This document shows positions 38,026 through 45,646 of a DNA stretch of 64,000 nt, piece by piece. How positions within the stretch are numbered: position 1 is the stretch's first letter; the number at the start of each line of letters is the position of its first letter. Under the pieces are notes generated by a model that was given only the letters and a program-made list of their open reading frames with translations, made no database searches and was not told the DNA's origin. The position numbers and the translations under genes were made by a program. The stretch is from Mycobacterium sp. ITM-2016-00317 (GTDB taxonomy: Bacteria; Actinomycetota; Actinomycetes; Mycobacteriales; Mycobacteriaceae): assembly GCF_002968295.1 (NCBI RefSeq), contig NZ_CP134399.1, positions 4,278,001-4,342,000 of the forward strand. Direction: 5' to 3'.

Positions 38026-38100
38026 CTCAGGCAGGATTGGCGGCTCGCCGCTCAGGCAGGATTGGCGGCTCGCCGCTCAGGCAGGATTGGCGGCTCGCCG
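38026..38100. repeat. Three perfect 25-bp tandem repeats
   Basis: The unit CTCAGGCAGGATTGGCGGCTCGCCG minus nothing repeats exactly at 38026-38050, 38051-38075 and 38076-38100, directly after corA. On the minus strand each copy encodes the end RRAANPA plus a TGA, so the first copy reached ends the SUFU-like protein and the others are silent. Copy number could vary by slippage without changing either protein. Confidence 0.9.
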
Positions 38101-38670
38101 CCGTGGGTCCGTGGGGTCGACCCCGTCCTGCGCCCACGCCTGCCTCATCGCGTCGGCCCCCTTGAGCCGCACCCACGCCGCTTCCGTGGCCGTGATCGGC
38201 ACCGCCGAGAGCACCGCCACCGGCGCCAACGGCTCCGGCAACACCACGTCTTCGATGTCGCTGCGCCCCAACAGGAAAGCGGTGAACGGCGCACCCTCCC
38301 ACAGCGGGGTCTCGAGGTCGATCAGCGCGTCCGGCGCCAACACCAGGCCTTCGACCGCCGGGGCCGCCGCGACGATCGCCACCGACCGCGACAGCCCGGC
38401 CGGCGCCGGACCGCGCAGCGCGACCATCACCTCCGCCCGGGGGCCCTGCACCGGATCTGCCACCATCTCCGTCGGATCCACCATCGGGTATCGCGAGCAC
38501 CCCAGCGAAACATAGTGTGCCGCACCATCACCGGGCCCCGCGAAGCGCAGGACGTCGATGCGTTCGGTACCGAGGAACGTCACACTCGCGACGTGCGGTT
38601 CGGCCGTGACGCCGGTACGGGCGAAGTGCTCCCGCAGCCGCGCACGGACCAGGTCCAGAACCTCGCTCAT
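38077..38670 (-). CDS. Suppressor-of-fused (SUFU)-like domain protein
   Basis: 197 residues. FARTGVTAEPHVASVTFLGTERIDVLRFAG, YVSLGCSRYPM, EVMVALRG and TPLWEGAPFTAFLLG fit the bacterial SUFU fold, a cytoplasmic single domain whose bacterial members are often immunity-like or of unknown role. Its start overlaps the sugC stop by four bases (ATGA), so the pair are an operon. The C-terminus runs into the 25-bp tandem repeat, which supplies its last residues and stop. Family call is moderate. Confidence 0.65.
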   Translation of the reverse strand: MSEVLDLVRARLREHFARTGVTAEPHVASVTFLGTERIDVLRFAGPGDGAAHYVSLGCSRYPMVDPTEMVADPVQGPRAEVMVALRGPAPAGLSRSVAIVAAAPAVEGLVLAPDALIDLETPLWEGAPFTAFLLGRSDIEDVVLPEPLAPVAVLSAVPITATEAAWVRLKGADAMRQAWAQDGVDPTDPRRRAANPA

Positions 38671-39842
38671 GAGCCGGCCACCGGCAGCGACAGGTTGCGA
38701 CCGGTCCTCGGGTCGAACAGCTGGACATGCGCCGGGTTCAGCGCCAGCTGCAACGTCTCGCCGGCCCGCGCCGCCGAGTGCGCCGGAACACGCGCGACGG
38801 ACTCGTTCGCGCCGCCGCCCGACTGCGCGGCCACCTCGGCCAGATACATCGCCTCGGCGCCGGGTCCGTCCATCCCGAAATACACGTACTTGTCGGCGCC
38901 CAGCGACTCGACCATCTCCACCGTGACATCGAAGACCAGGGCGCTGATCCGGGCGTAGGCGTCGATCACCGCGGCGTCCTCCAGGTGTTCGGGACGGATC
39001 CCGGCGATCAGATCCCCCGCGGACCGGTGGTCCCTGAGGCGGTTGTACACCGCGCCCGTCAGCGGGATCTCCCCGAACGGCAGCCGCACACCGAGCTCGG
39101 ACAACGCTGCGGGAAAGAAGTTCATCGCCGGGGAACCGATGAACCCGGCCACGAACAGATTGACGGGCGCGCGGTACAACTCGTCGGGCGTGCCGACCTG
39201 CTGCACCGCGCCGCCGCGCATCACCACCACCCGGTCCCCGAGGGTCATCGCCTCGGTCTGGTCATGGGTGACATAAACCGTCGTCGTGCCGAGCCGCTTC
39301 TGCAGACGCGCGATCTCGGTGCGCATCTGGACACGCAGCTTCGCGTCCAGGTTGGACAGGGGTTCGTCGAGCAGGAATGCCTTCGGGTTCCGCACGATCG
39401 CGCGGCCCATGGCCACCCGCTGGCGCTGACCGCCTGACAGCTGACCCGGCTTGCGGTCCAACAGGTCCGTCAGATCGAGGGTTTTCGCCGTCTGCTCGAC
39501 CTGGTGCGCGATCTCGTGCTTGCTTAGCTTGGCCAGCGTCAACGGAAACGCGATGTTCTGGCGCACCGTCATGTGTGGGTAGAGCGCATAGGACTGGAAC
39601 ACCATCGCGATGTCGCGGTCCTTCACGGGGCGCTCGTTGACCCGTTCGCCGTCGATGCGCAGCTCACCGGAGGTGATCTCCTCCAGTCCGGCGACCATGT
39701 TCAGCGTGGTGGACTTGCCGCAGCCCGACGGCCCGACCAGGATGACGAACTCGCCGTCGGCGATCGTGAGCGACAGGTCCGTGACCGCCGCCGTGCCGTC
39801 GGCGTAGCTCTTGGTCACCCCGTCCAAAACGATCTCAGCCAT
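38667..39842 (-). CDS. sugC: Sugar ABC transporter ATPase SugC, without adjacent partner genes
   Basis: 391 residues from ATG 39842 (MAEIVLDGVTKSY); an upstream in-frame start adds five residues. Walker A GPSGCGKSTT, Q-loop VFQSYALYPHMTV, signature LSGGQRQRV, Walker B AFLLDEPLSNLD and switch VYVTHD are intact. A C-terminal TOBE-type regulatory domain has GFIGSPAMNFFP and IAGIRPEHL. This closely follows SugC of the LpqY-SugABC trehalose importer. The importer genes lpqY, sugA and sugB, expected just upstream, are not there. The ATPase could serve permeases encoded elsewhere. Confidence 0.9.
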   Translation of the reverse strand: MAEIVLDGVTKSYADGTAAVTDLSLTIADGEFVILVGPSGCGKSTTLNMVAGLEEITSGELRIDGERVNERPVKDRDIAMVFQSYALYPHMTVRQNIAFPLTLAKLSKHEIAHQVEQTAKTLDLTDLLDRKPGQLSGGQRQRVAMGRAIVRNPKAFLLDEPLSNLDAKLRVQMRTEIARLQKRLGTTTVYVTHDQTEAMTLGDRVVVMRGGAVQQVGTPDELYRAPVNLFVAGFIGSPAMNFFPAALSELGVRLPFGEIPLTGAVYNRLRDHRSAGDLIAGIRPEHLEDAAVIDAYARISALVFDVTVEMVESLGADKYVYFGMDGPGAEAMYLAEVAAQSGGGANESVARVPAHSAARAGETLQLALNPAHVQLFDPRTGRNLSLPVAGS

Positions 39843-39981
39843 CGAGCTCCCTCTCACCGCACGGAACCGGCGAGCGTGCCGACCCGTCCGACGGGATTCT
39901 CCCGCCGGGCCAAGCTAGGGCCAAAGCGTCGCCGCGCGCAACATCGTCACCGCAGGCGGTCGCGGGCGTTGCGCCCGTGAG

Positions 39982-40509
39982 CTAGATGGTCAGCCGGGCG
40001 AGCAGATCGCGACCGCGCTCGGCGTTCTGCGGGTCGCAGAGCACGTCGTAGCGCCCGGCCACCAGCTGCATCGTCGAGCTGAAATCCCTTGTGCCGCGCG
40101 CCATCGCGTACGGGATGGCCGAGGTGATGAGGCCGAAGAAGACACCGGCGATCAGGCCGGTGGCCAGCGCGCTCCACGGATTGGGACTGAAGAAGCCCAG
40201 GATCAGACCGATGAACAGGCCCAGCCAGGCGCCGGTGAGGACGCCGCCGCCGAGCACCTTCGGCCACGTCAGCCGTCCGGTCACCCGCTCGACCTGCATC
40301 AGGTCGACACCGACGATGGTGACCTGCTGGACGGGGAACTCCTGATCCGACAGGTAATCCACCGCGCGCTGGGCTTCGGCGTAGGTGGGGTATGAACCGA
40401 TTGGCCATCCCCTGGGCGGCGTCGGAAGACCCACCGGGCGGCCGCGACCGGTTGCCGAACCGCCGGGCGTCGCAGCGGGACCCTGTCCTGGCTGGAATTG
40501 GTTTGTCAT
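39982..40509 (-). CDS. General-stress-protein-17M-like membrane protein (Rv1234-like)
   Basis: 175 residues. A Pro/Gly-rich N-terminal tail is followed by a soluble YPTYAEAQRAVDYLSDQEFPVQQVTIVG motif, the GSP17M-like domain. A hydrophobic hairpin follows (KVLGGGVLTGAWLGLFIGLILGFF and ALATGLIAGVFFGLITSAIPY) and then a short C-terminal segment ending RYDVLCDPQNAERGRDLLARL. It is probably an inner-membrane stress protein. It lies 139 bases upstream of sugC on the same strand, where M. tuberculosis has lpqY-sugA-sugB in between. Confidence 0.8.
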   Translation of the reverse strand: MTNQFQPGQGPAATPGGSATGRGRPVGLPTPPRGWPIGSYPTYAEAQRAVDYLSDQEFPVQQVTIVGVDLMQVERVTGRLTWPKVLGGGVLTGAWLGLFIGLILGFFSPNPWSALATGLIAGVFFGLITSAIPYAMARGTRDFSSTMQLVAGRYDVLCDPQNAERGRDLLARLTI

Positions 40510-40614
40510 CTCGTCTCACTCCTTCGCTACGACCTGCAACGCTAGTCCCTCTCGCCAACGCGCGGCACCCTCTCGCGGTGCCCGCAGCAGCGCTCACCTC
40601 GACGTTCCCGTGGT

Positions 40615-40620
40615 TACGCT
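40615..40620 (+). promoter_or_regulatory. -10 box of the Pro-rich DUF4190 gene
   Basis: TACGCT lies 12 bases before the ATG at 40633. An in-frame TTG at 40624 would fit a leaderless start, so the start is TTG 40624 or ATG 40633. Confidence 0.35.
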
Positions 40621-40632
40621 AGGTTGATCAGC

Positions 40633-41301
40633 ATGACGAATCCGGACAACGACGCAGGCCGCAGCGAATCGTCCGATTCCACCCCGGGTGGGTCCGAACC
40701 GTCATCGGCGGGCTTCGAAGCGCCGCCGATCGAGCAGGGTGACACCACCGACCCGACCGGGCACCAGCCGCAGTACCCGCCGCCGGCGTACAACCCGCCC
40801 CCGCCGCCGGGCTACGGCGAAACTCCCGGTTACCCGACCGGATATCCGCCGCCCGGCGGATTCGCGGCCCCGGACTACCCGCCCCCGGCATATCCCCCGC
40901 CCTACCCCGACGCGGGAGGGCCCCCGCCGTACCCGGCCCCCGGCTACGGCGGTCAGGGATACGGCGCACCCGAATACGGGAGCCCGTCGTATCCCCCGCC
41001 GCCGCCCTACGGGGCAGGCGGATACCCGCCCGCAGGGGGATGGATCGGCGCCGAGTACGGCTACGGGGCACCGGCCCCGCAGGGCACCAATTCCCTGGCG
41101 ATCGGCTCACTGGTGGCCTCGTGCGTCGGCCTGTTCTGCTGTGTGGGCTCCATCATCGGCATCGTGCTGGGCATCGTGGCGATGAACCAGATCAACCAGA
41201 CACAGCAGGAAGGCCGCGGCCTGGCCATCGCCGGCGTCGCCGTCGGCGTGCTCACCCTGCTGATCAGCGGTATCGCCACCATCGCGATCATGAGTTCCTG
41301 A
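40633..41301 (+). CDS. Pro/Tyr-rich DUF4190 membrane protein
   Basis: 222 residues. The first about 145 are acidic then extremely rich in Pro, Gly and Tyr (PPPAYNPPPPPGYGE, YPPPAYPPPYPDAGG), a disordered cytoplasmic tail. Residues about 150-222 are the two-helix DUF4190 unit (NSLAIGSLVASCVGLFCCVGSIIGIVLGIVAMNQINQTQ, AIAGVAVGVLTLLISGIATIAI). It corresponds to Rv1233c. Similar tails scaffold mycobacterial envelope complexes, but its partner is unknown. Confidence 0.82.
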   Translation: MTNPDNDAGRSESSDSTPGGSEPSSAGFEAPPIEQGDTTDPTGHQPQYPPPAYNPPPPPGYGETPGYPTGYPPPGGFAAPDYPPPAYPPPYPDAGGPPPYPAPGYGGQGYGAPEYGSPSYPPPPPYGAGGYPPAGGWIGAEYGYGAPAPQGTNSLAIGSLVASCVGLFCCVGSIIGIVLGIVAMNQINQTQQEGRGLAIAGVAVGVLTLLISGIATIAIMSS

Positions 41302-41316
41302 CCGCGGCCGTACCGC

Positions 41317-42276
41317 TCACCCGGCCGGCGGCTGGAACCTCTCACCCGTGCGCTGCATGCCCGCCGCGCGGCCCTTGCCCGCGATCACCAGCGCCATCTT
41401 GCGGCTGGCCTCGTCGATCATCTCGTCACCGAGCATCACCGCTCCCCTGGCGCCGCCGGCCTTCGACGTGTGCCACTCGTAGGCCTCGAGGATCAATTCG
41501 GCGTGGTCGTAGGCCTCCTGCCGCGGGCTGAAAATCTCGTTGCCCGCGTCGATCTGGTCCGGGTGCAGCACCCACTTGCCGTCGTAACCCAGTGCCGCGG
41601 AACGCCCGGCCACCCGCCGGAACGACTCGACGTCGGGGATCTTCAGATACGGCCCGTCGATCGCGGCGATCCCGTTGGCCCTGGCCGCCACCAGGATGCG
41701 CATCAGCACGTGGTGGTAGGCATCCCCTTCGCGATAGCCCTCGGGTTGTTCACCGACCTCCAGCGTGCGCATGTTCAGGCTGGCCATCAGGTCGGCGGGA
41801 CCGAGCACCAGAGCCTGCACCCGCGGGGCCGCGGCGATCGCGTCGACGTTGGTCAGCCCTCTGGCATCCTCGATCTGGGCCTCGATTCCGATGCGCCCCA
41901 ACGGGAGACCGTGGATGGCCTCCAGTTGGCGCAGCAGCAGATCGAGGGCGTGGACGTGCGACACGTCGGTCACCTTGGGCAGCACCACGATGTCCAGCGC
42001 GGCTCCGGCCCTGGCGACGACCTCGATGATGTCGGCGTGGGTCCACGGTGTGGTCCAGTCGTTGACGCGCACGCCGCGCAACTGCCCGGCCCATCCCGGC
42101 TCGGCCAGCGCCGCGGCGACCTGCTCGCGCGCCTGCGCCTTGGCGTCCGGCGCGACGGCGTCCTCGAGGTCGAGAAACACCTGATCGGCGGGAAGGCTCT
42201 TGGCCTTCTGGATCATCTTTGCGCTGCTGCCCGGCACGGACAGGCACGTCCGACGGGGCCGATACCGGTTTTCCAC
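41317..42276 (-). CDS. CitE/malyl-CoA lyase-like CoA-ester lyase
   Basis: 319 residues from GTG 42276, a TIM barrel of the HpcH/HpaI family. RRTCLSVPGSSAKMIQKA binds CoA; DQVFLDLEDAVAPDAK has the metal-binding Glu/Asp; RVNDWTTPW carries the catalytic Arg; IEAQIEDARGL holds the second metal Glu; ALVLGPADLMASL and GKWVLHPDQID complete the site. The length and RVNDWTTPWTHAD segment favour (methyl)malyl-CoA lyase over citrate lyase beta. With the malic enzyme nearby it suggests C4/C2 acid turnover. I do not recall it at the M. tuberculosis locus. Confidence 0.85.
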   Translation of the reverse strand: MENRYRPRRTCLSVPGSSAKMIQKAKSLPADQVFLDLEDAVAPDAKAQAREQVAAALAEPGWAGQLRGVRVNDWTTPWTHADIIEVVARAGAALDIVVLPKVTDVSHVHALDLLLRQLEAIHGLPLGRIGIEAQIEDARGLTNVDAIAAAPRVQALVLGPADLMASLNMRTLEVGEQPEGYREGDAYHHVLMRILVAARANGIAAIDGPYLKIPDVESFRRVAGRSAALGYDGKWVLHPDQIDAGNEIFSPRQEAYDHAELILEAYEWHTSKAGGARGAVMLGDEMIDEASRKMALVIAGKGRAAGMQRTGERFQPPAG

Positions 42277-42288
42277 AACAACACTCTC

Positions 42289-42294
42289 TACCCT
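42289..42294 (+). promoter_or_regulatory. Leaderless -10 box of the MgtE-N/CBS gene
   Basis: TACCCT ends 8 bases before the ATG at 42303. It lies 13 bases outside the divergent CitE-like start. Confidence 0.45.
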
Positions 42295-42302
42295 TTACAA
42301 CC

Positions 42303-43595
42303 ATGGCGTCCGTCAACAGGGTCTATGCGGCTCGGCTCGCTGGCATGGTCGTGCTCGGTCCCGACGGCGAATCCATCGGCCGCGTCCGTGACGTGGTCAT
42401 CGGCATCAGTGTCGTACGTCAACAACCGCGCGTGCTCGGCCTTGTCATCGAATTGCTCACCCGCAGACGAATTTTCGTACCGATATTGCGCGTCACGGCC
42501 ATCGAGCCGGGCGCGGTCACGCTGTCGACGGGCAACGTGTCGCTGCGGCGCTTCTCGCAGCGCCCCGGCGAGGTGCTGGTGCTGGGGCAGGTGATCGAGA
42601 CCCGCGTCCGCGTCGACGATCCGGACCTTCCGGAACTGGCCGGAGTGGACGTCGTCGTGGTCGATCTGGCCATCGAGCAGACCCGCACCCGCGACTGGAT
42701 GGTCACCAAGGTCGCCGTGCGCCAGCAGCGCCGGCTCGGCCGGCGGAGCAACGTTTACACCGTCGAGTGGCAGAACGTGCAGGGCCTCACCCCGTCCGGG
42801 CTGGCCATGCCCGACCAGGGGGTGGCCCAGCTGCTGGAGCAGTTCCAGGGCCAGCGCGCCGTCGAGGTGGCCGACGCGATCCGGGAGCTCCCCGACAAGC
42901 GGCGCTACGAGGTGGTCAACGCCTTCGACGACGAGCGGCTGGCCGACGTGCTACAGGAACTGCCGGTGGACCAGCAGGTGGCGGTGCTACGCCAGCTCAA
43001 GACCGATCGCGCGGCCGACGTGCTCGAGGCGATGGACCCCGACGACGCCGCCGACCTGCTCGGCACGATGACCCCCGCCGACGCCGAGCAGTTCCTGCGG
43101 CGGATGGATCCCGAGGACTCCGAGGACGTCCGTCGCCTGCTGAGTCACTCGCCGAACACCGCGGGCGGTCTGATGACCTCCGAGCCCGTGGTGCTCGCAC
43201 CGGACACCACTGTCGCCGAAGCCCTTGCGCGCGTTCGGGATCCGGACCTGACCCCGGCGCTGGCGTCGCTGGTGTTCGTGGTGCGCCCGCCCACCGCGAC
43301 CCCGACAGGGCGCTACCTGGGCTGCGTGCATCTGCAACGCCTGCTGCGGGAACCGCCCGCGACACTGGTCAGCGGCATCATCGACACCGACCTGCCCACC
43401 CTCGGCCCCGAGGACGCGCTCGGCGCGGTCACCCGGTACTTCGCCGCGTACAACCTGGTGTGCGGGCCGGTGGTCGACGAGAACCACCTGCTCGGTGCGG
43501 TGTCGGTCGACGACGTCCTCGACCATCTGCTGCCCGACGACTGGCGGGAACGCGAAGCCGAGACCGTGATCCTCACCGCGGAGAATACGAAATGA
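42303..43595 (+). CDS. PRC-barrel/MgtE-N/CBS protein lacking the MgtE membrane domain
   Basis: 430 residues. Residues 1-75 look like a PRC barrel (LAGMVVLGPDGESIGRVRDVVI). About 170-290 is a superhelical MgtE N-domain (VADAIRELPDKRRYEVVNAF, LPVDQQVAVLRQL, MDPDDAADLLGTM, MDPEDSEDVRRLL). About 295-420 is a CBS pair (TAGGLMTSEPVVLAPDTTVAEAL, VCGPVVDENHLLGAVSVDDVLDHLL). In MgtE these parts sense Mg2+ and gate the channel, but the C-terminal five-helix channel is absent. It overlaps the membrane DUF1003 gene by four bases. It matches Rv1232c. Confidence 0.88.
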   Translation: MASVNRVYAARLAGMVVLGPDGESIGRVRDVVIGISVVRQQPRVLGLVIELLTRRRIFVPILRVTAIEPGAVTLSTGNVSLRRFSQRPGEVLVLGQVIETRVRVDDPDLPELAGVDVVVVDLAIEQTRTRDWMVTKVAVRQQRRLGRRSNVYTVEWQNVQGLTPSGLAMPDQGVAQLLEQFQGQRAVEVADAIRELPDKRRYEVVNAFDDERLADVLQELPVDQQVAVLRQLKTDRAADVLEAMDPDDAADLLGTMTPADAEQFLRRMDPEDSEDVRRLLSHSPNTAGGLMTSEPVVLAPDTTVAEALARVRDPDLTPALASLVFVVRPPTATPTGRYLGCVHLQRLLREPPATLVSGIIDTDLPTLGPEDALGAVTRYFAAYNLVCGPVVDENHLLGAVSVDDVLDHLLPDDWREREAETVILTAENTK

Positions 43596-44137
43596 GCGAA
43601 CCGTCCTCCCGGCAGCGCCTGGACACGCCGCGGATCTCGCGGAGCCTGGCGCCGCGGCTCGACGTCGAGGCCGTCGGCCGGGTCAGCGAGCGCTTCGCCC
43701 GCTTCCTCGGCACCGGCCGCTATCTCGCCATGCAGACGATCTTCGTGGTCGTGTGGATCCTGCTCAACTTCGGCGCGTTCGCCTGGCAGTGGGATCCGTA
43801 CCCGTTCATCCTGCTCAACCTCGCGTTCTCCACCCAGGCCGCCTACGCCGCGCCGCTGATCCTGCTGGCCCAGAACCGGCAGGAGAACCGCGACCGCGTG
43901 TCGCTGGAGGAGGACCGGCGCCGGGCGCAGCAGACCAAGGCCGACACCGAGTACCTGGCCCGCGAGCTCGCGGCGCTGCGGCTGGCCGTCGGAGAGGTCG
44001 CCACCCGCGACTACCTCCGCCGCGAGCTGGAGGAGATCCGGGACCTCATCGAGGAACTGCACGCCCGCACCGAGCCGGGCAAGCCCGATTCCGGCAAACA
44101 CGACACCGGCGAACGGCGGGCGAAGAGATCCGGCTAG
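43592..44137 (+). CDS. DUF1003 membrane protein
   Basis: 181 residues starting at the ATGA overlap with the MgtE-N/CBS gene. A short N-tail is followed by two helices (MQTIFVVVWILLNFGAFAW and FILLNLAFSTQAAYAAPLILLAQNR), the DUF1003 core, and then a long charged coiled-coil-like tail (DRRRAQQTKADTEYLARELAAL ... LEEIRDLIEEL). It matches Rv1231c. The overlap with a channel-less Mg2+ sensor suggests the two proteins work together; that is an inference. Confidence 0.85.
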   Translation: MSEPSSRQRLDTPRISRSLAPRLDVEAVGRVSERFARFLGTGRYLAMQTIFVVVWILLNFGAFAWQWDPYPFILLNLAFSTQAAYAAPLILLAQNRQENRDRVSLEEDRRRAQQTKADTEYLARELAALRLAVGEVATRDYLRRELEEIRDLIEELHARTEPGKPDSGKHDTGERRAKRSG

Positions 44138-44224
44138 ACAGACGCGGCGATTGCTGTAACACCACCGTTGCCCAATAGGTATGGTGACTTGATTCACAGA
44201 TGGTCTAACAGCTAGGACGGTCGA

Positions 44225-45586
44225 GTGCACATTGGGGCATCAGCCCTCGAAGCAGCGCGACGGCGAGCGGGACAGTTCGTCCGGATGCCGGCCTTCGGGG
44301 TCGCCGCGGTACTCACACCACTCGTGCTGGCCGGCGCCGTCGGCGCGTCCGCGCCGTCGACCCACGCGCCGGTCCGCGACTCCGCGGTGGTGCCGCTGGC
44401 CGCGGTCGCGGCGCCGCCCGCCGACCGTTCCGGGCCGTCCGTGGTGGCGGTGAAGAAGACCCCGACCCCGTTGCGCACCGTGGCCAGCGCCTCGTCTTCC
44501 GCGCCGCCCCCGCCGACGGTGGTGAACGCGCCCGGCACGCTGCGCATCCCGTCGACGGCCCTGGCGGCCTACCGCAACGCCGAGACGATGATGGCGGCCG
44601 CCTATCCCGGCTGCGGGCTGAGCTGGAACCTGCTGGCCGGCATCGGCCGCATCGAGTCGATGCACGCCTACGGCGGCGCCACCGACGCGCGAGGCACCGC
44701 GGTGCGCCCGATCTACGGCCCGGCACTGGACGGCACCCTGCCCGGCAACGAGGTGATCGTGCAGAGCCGGTCCGCCGACCGCGTGATCTACGCCCGCGCG
44801 ATGGGTCCCATGCAGTTCCTGCCCGGCACCTGGTCGCGCTACGCCTCCGACGGGGACGGCGACGGGAAAGCCGACGTCCAGAACCTCTACGACGCGTCGC
44901 TGGCCGCGGCCCGGTACCTGTGCAGCGGCAACATGAACCTGCGCAACCAGACCGACGTGATCGCCGCGATCCTGCGCTACAACAACTCGATGGCCTACGC
45001 CCAGAACGTGCTGAGCTGGGCGGCTGCGTACGCGACCGGGGTCGTACCGGTCGACCTCCCGCCGATCGTCGGGGCGGTGCCCGAGCTCGAGGAGGCCGCC
45101 ATGACGGCCAGCCACCTCGACCGGCGCGCGGGGCTGGGCCCCGGGCTGCCGATCAACGCCACCGGACTGCCCGCCAACGACCCGCTGGCGTTGATCCCGT
45201 TGATGACGCGCACCGATGTGGCCAGCCAGATCAACCAGAGCGTGCCGGGGTTCGTGCCCGGCCAGAGCCTGGGCCCGTTGCCCGGACCCGCTCCCCAGGC
45301 CGCGCCCGAACCCGTGCCGCCGCCGCCGGCGTGGGTTCCACCCTGGATGGCGCAGCCGCAGCAACAGCGGCAGCCCGACGAGTGCGCGGTGTTCTGCATC
45401 CAGGACCTCCCGCCCGCCGCGCCGGCGCCCGGCCCTGCCCCCGCTCCTGCGGCACCGTTCGGATTGCCCGCCGGACCCGCACCGGCTCCCGGCCCGGCCG
45501 CCCCGGCGCCCGTTGCGCTGCCCGGCCCGCCAGCGGCGCCCGGTATGCCGCCCGCCCCGGGGCCCGCGCCCGGTCCCGTGGGCTGA
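44225..45586 (+). CDS. Secreted lytic transglycosylase with Pro-rich tail
   Basis: 453 residues from GTG 44225. A long basic n-region leads to a signal/anchor helix (AFGVAAVLTPLVLAGAVGASA), then an Ala/Pro/Ser linker to about residue 100. The SLT-type catalytic domain has the Glu in GIGRIESMHA near residue 144, MGPMQFLPGTWSRY and AAILRYNNSMAYAQNVLSWA. The last about 120 residues are Pro/Ala-rich, with a CxxxC segment (ECAVFCIQDLPP). It cleaves peptidoglycan glycan strands. It corresponds to Rv1230c, with a function inferred from the fold. Confidence 0.85.
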   Translation: MHIGASALEAARRRAGQFVRMPAFGVAAVLTPLVLAGAVGASAPSTHAPVRDSAVVPLAAVAAPPADRSGPSVVAVKKTPTPLRTVASASSSAPPPPTVVNAPGTLRIPSTALAAYRNAETMMAAAYPGCGLSWNLLAGIGRIESMHAYGGATDARGTAVRPIYGPALDGTLPGNEVIVQSRSADRVIYARAMGPMQFLPGTWSRYASDGDGDGKADVQNLYDASLAAARYLCSGNMNLRNQTDVIAAILRYNNSMAYAQNVLSWAAAYATGVVPVDLPPIVGAVPELEEAAMTASHLDRRAGLGPGLPINATGLPANDPLALIPLMTRTDVASQINQSVPGFVPGQSLGPLPGPAPQAAPEPVPPPPAWVPPWMAQPQQQRQPDECAVFCIQDLPPAAPAPGPAPAPAAPFGLPAGPAPAPGPAAPAPVALPGPPAAPGMPPAPGPAPGPVG

Positions 45587-45632
45587 GCGCACCCCCGCAC
45601 GCCCGCATTCGGGGGCGACGGTGTCAGGAGCC

Positions 45633-45638
45633 TAGACT
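45633..45638 (+). promoter_or_regulatory. -10 box of mrp
   Basis: TAGACT ends 8 bases before ATG 45647 (5 before an in-frame GTG at 45644), consistent with a leaderless start at either codon. Confidence 0.4.
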
Positions 45639-45646
45639 CGCTGGTG

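Noticed and set aside
38026..38100. Possible CRISPR array
   Set aside because: The three 25-bp units are directly adjacent without spacers and no cas genes are near, so this is a simple tandem repeat.
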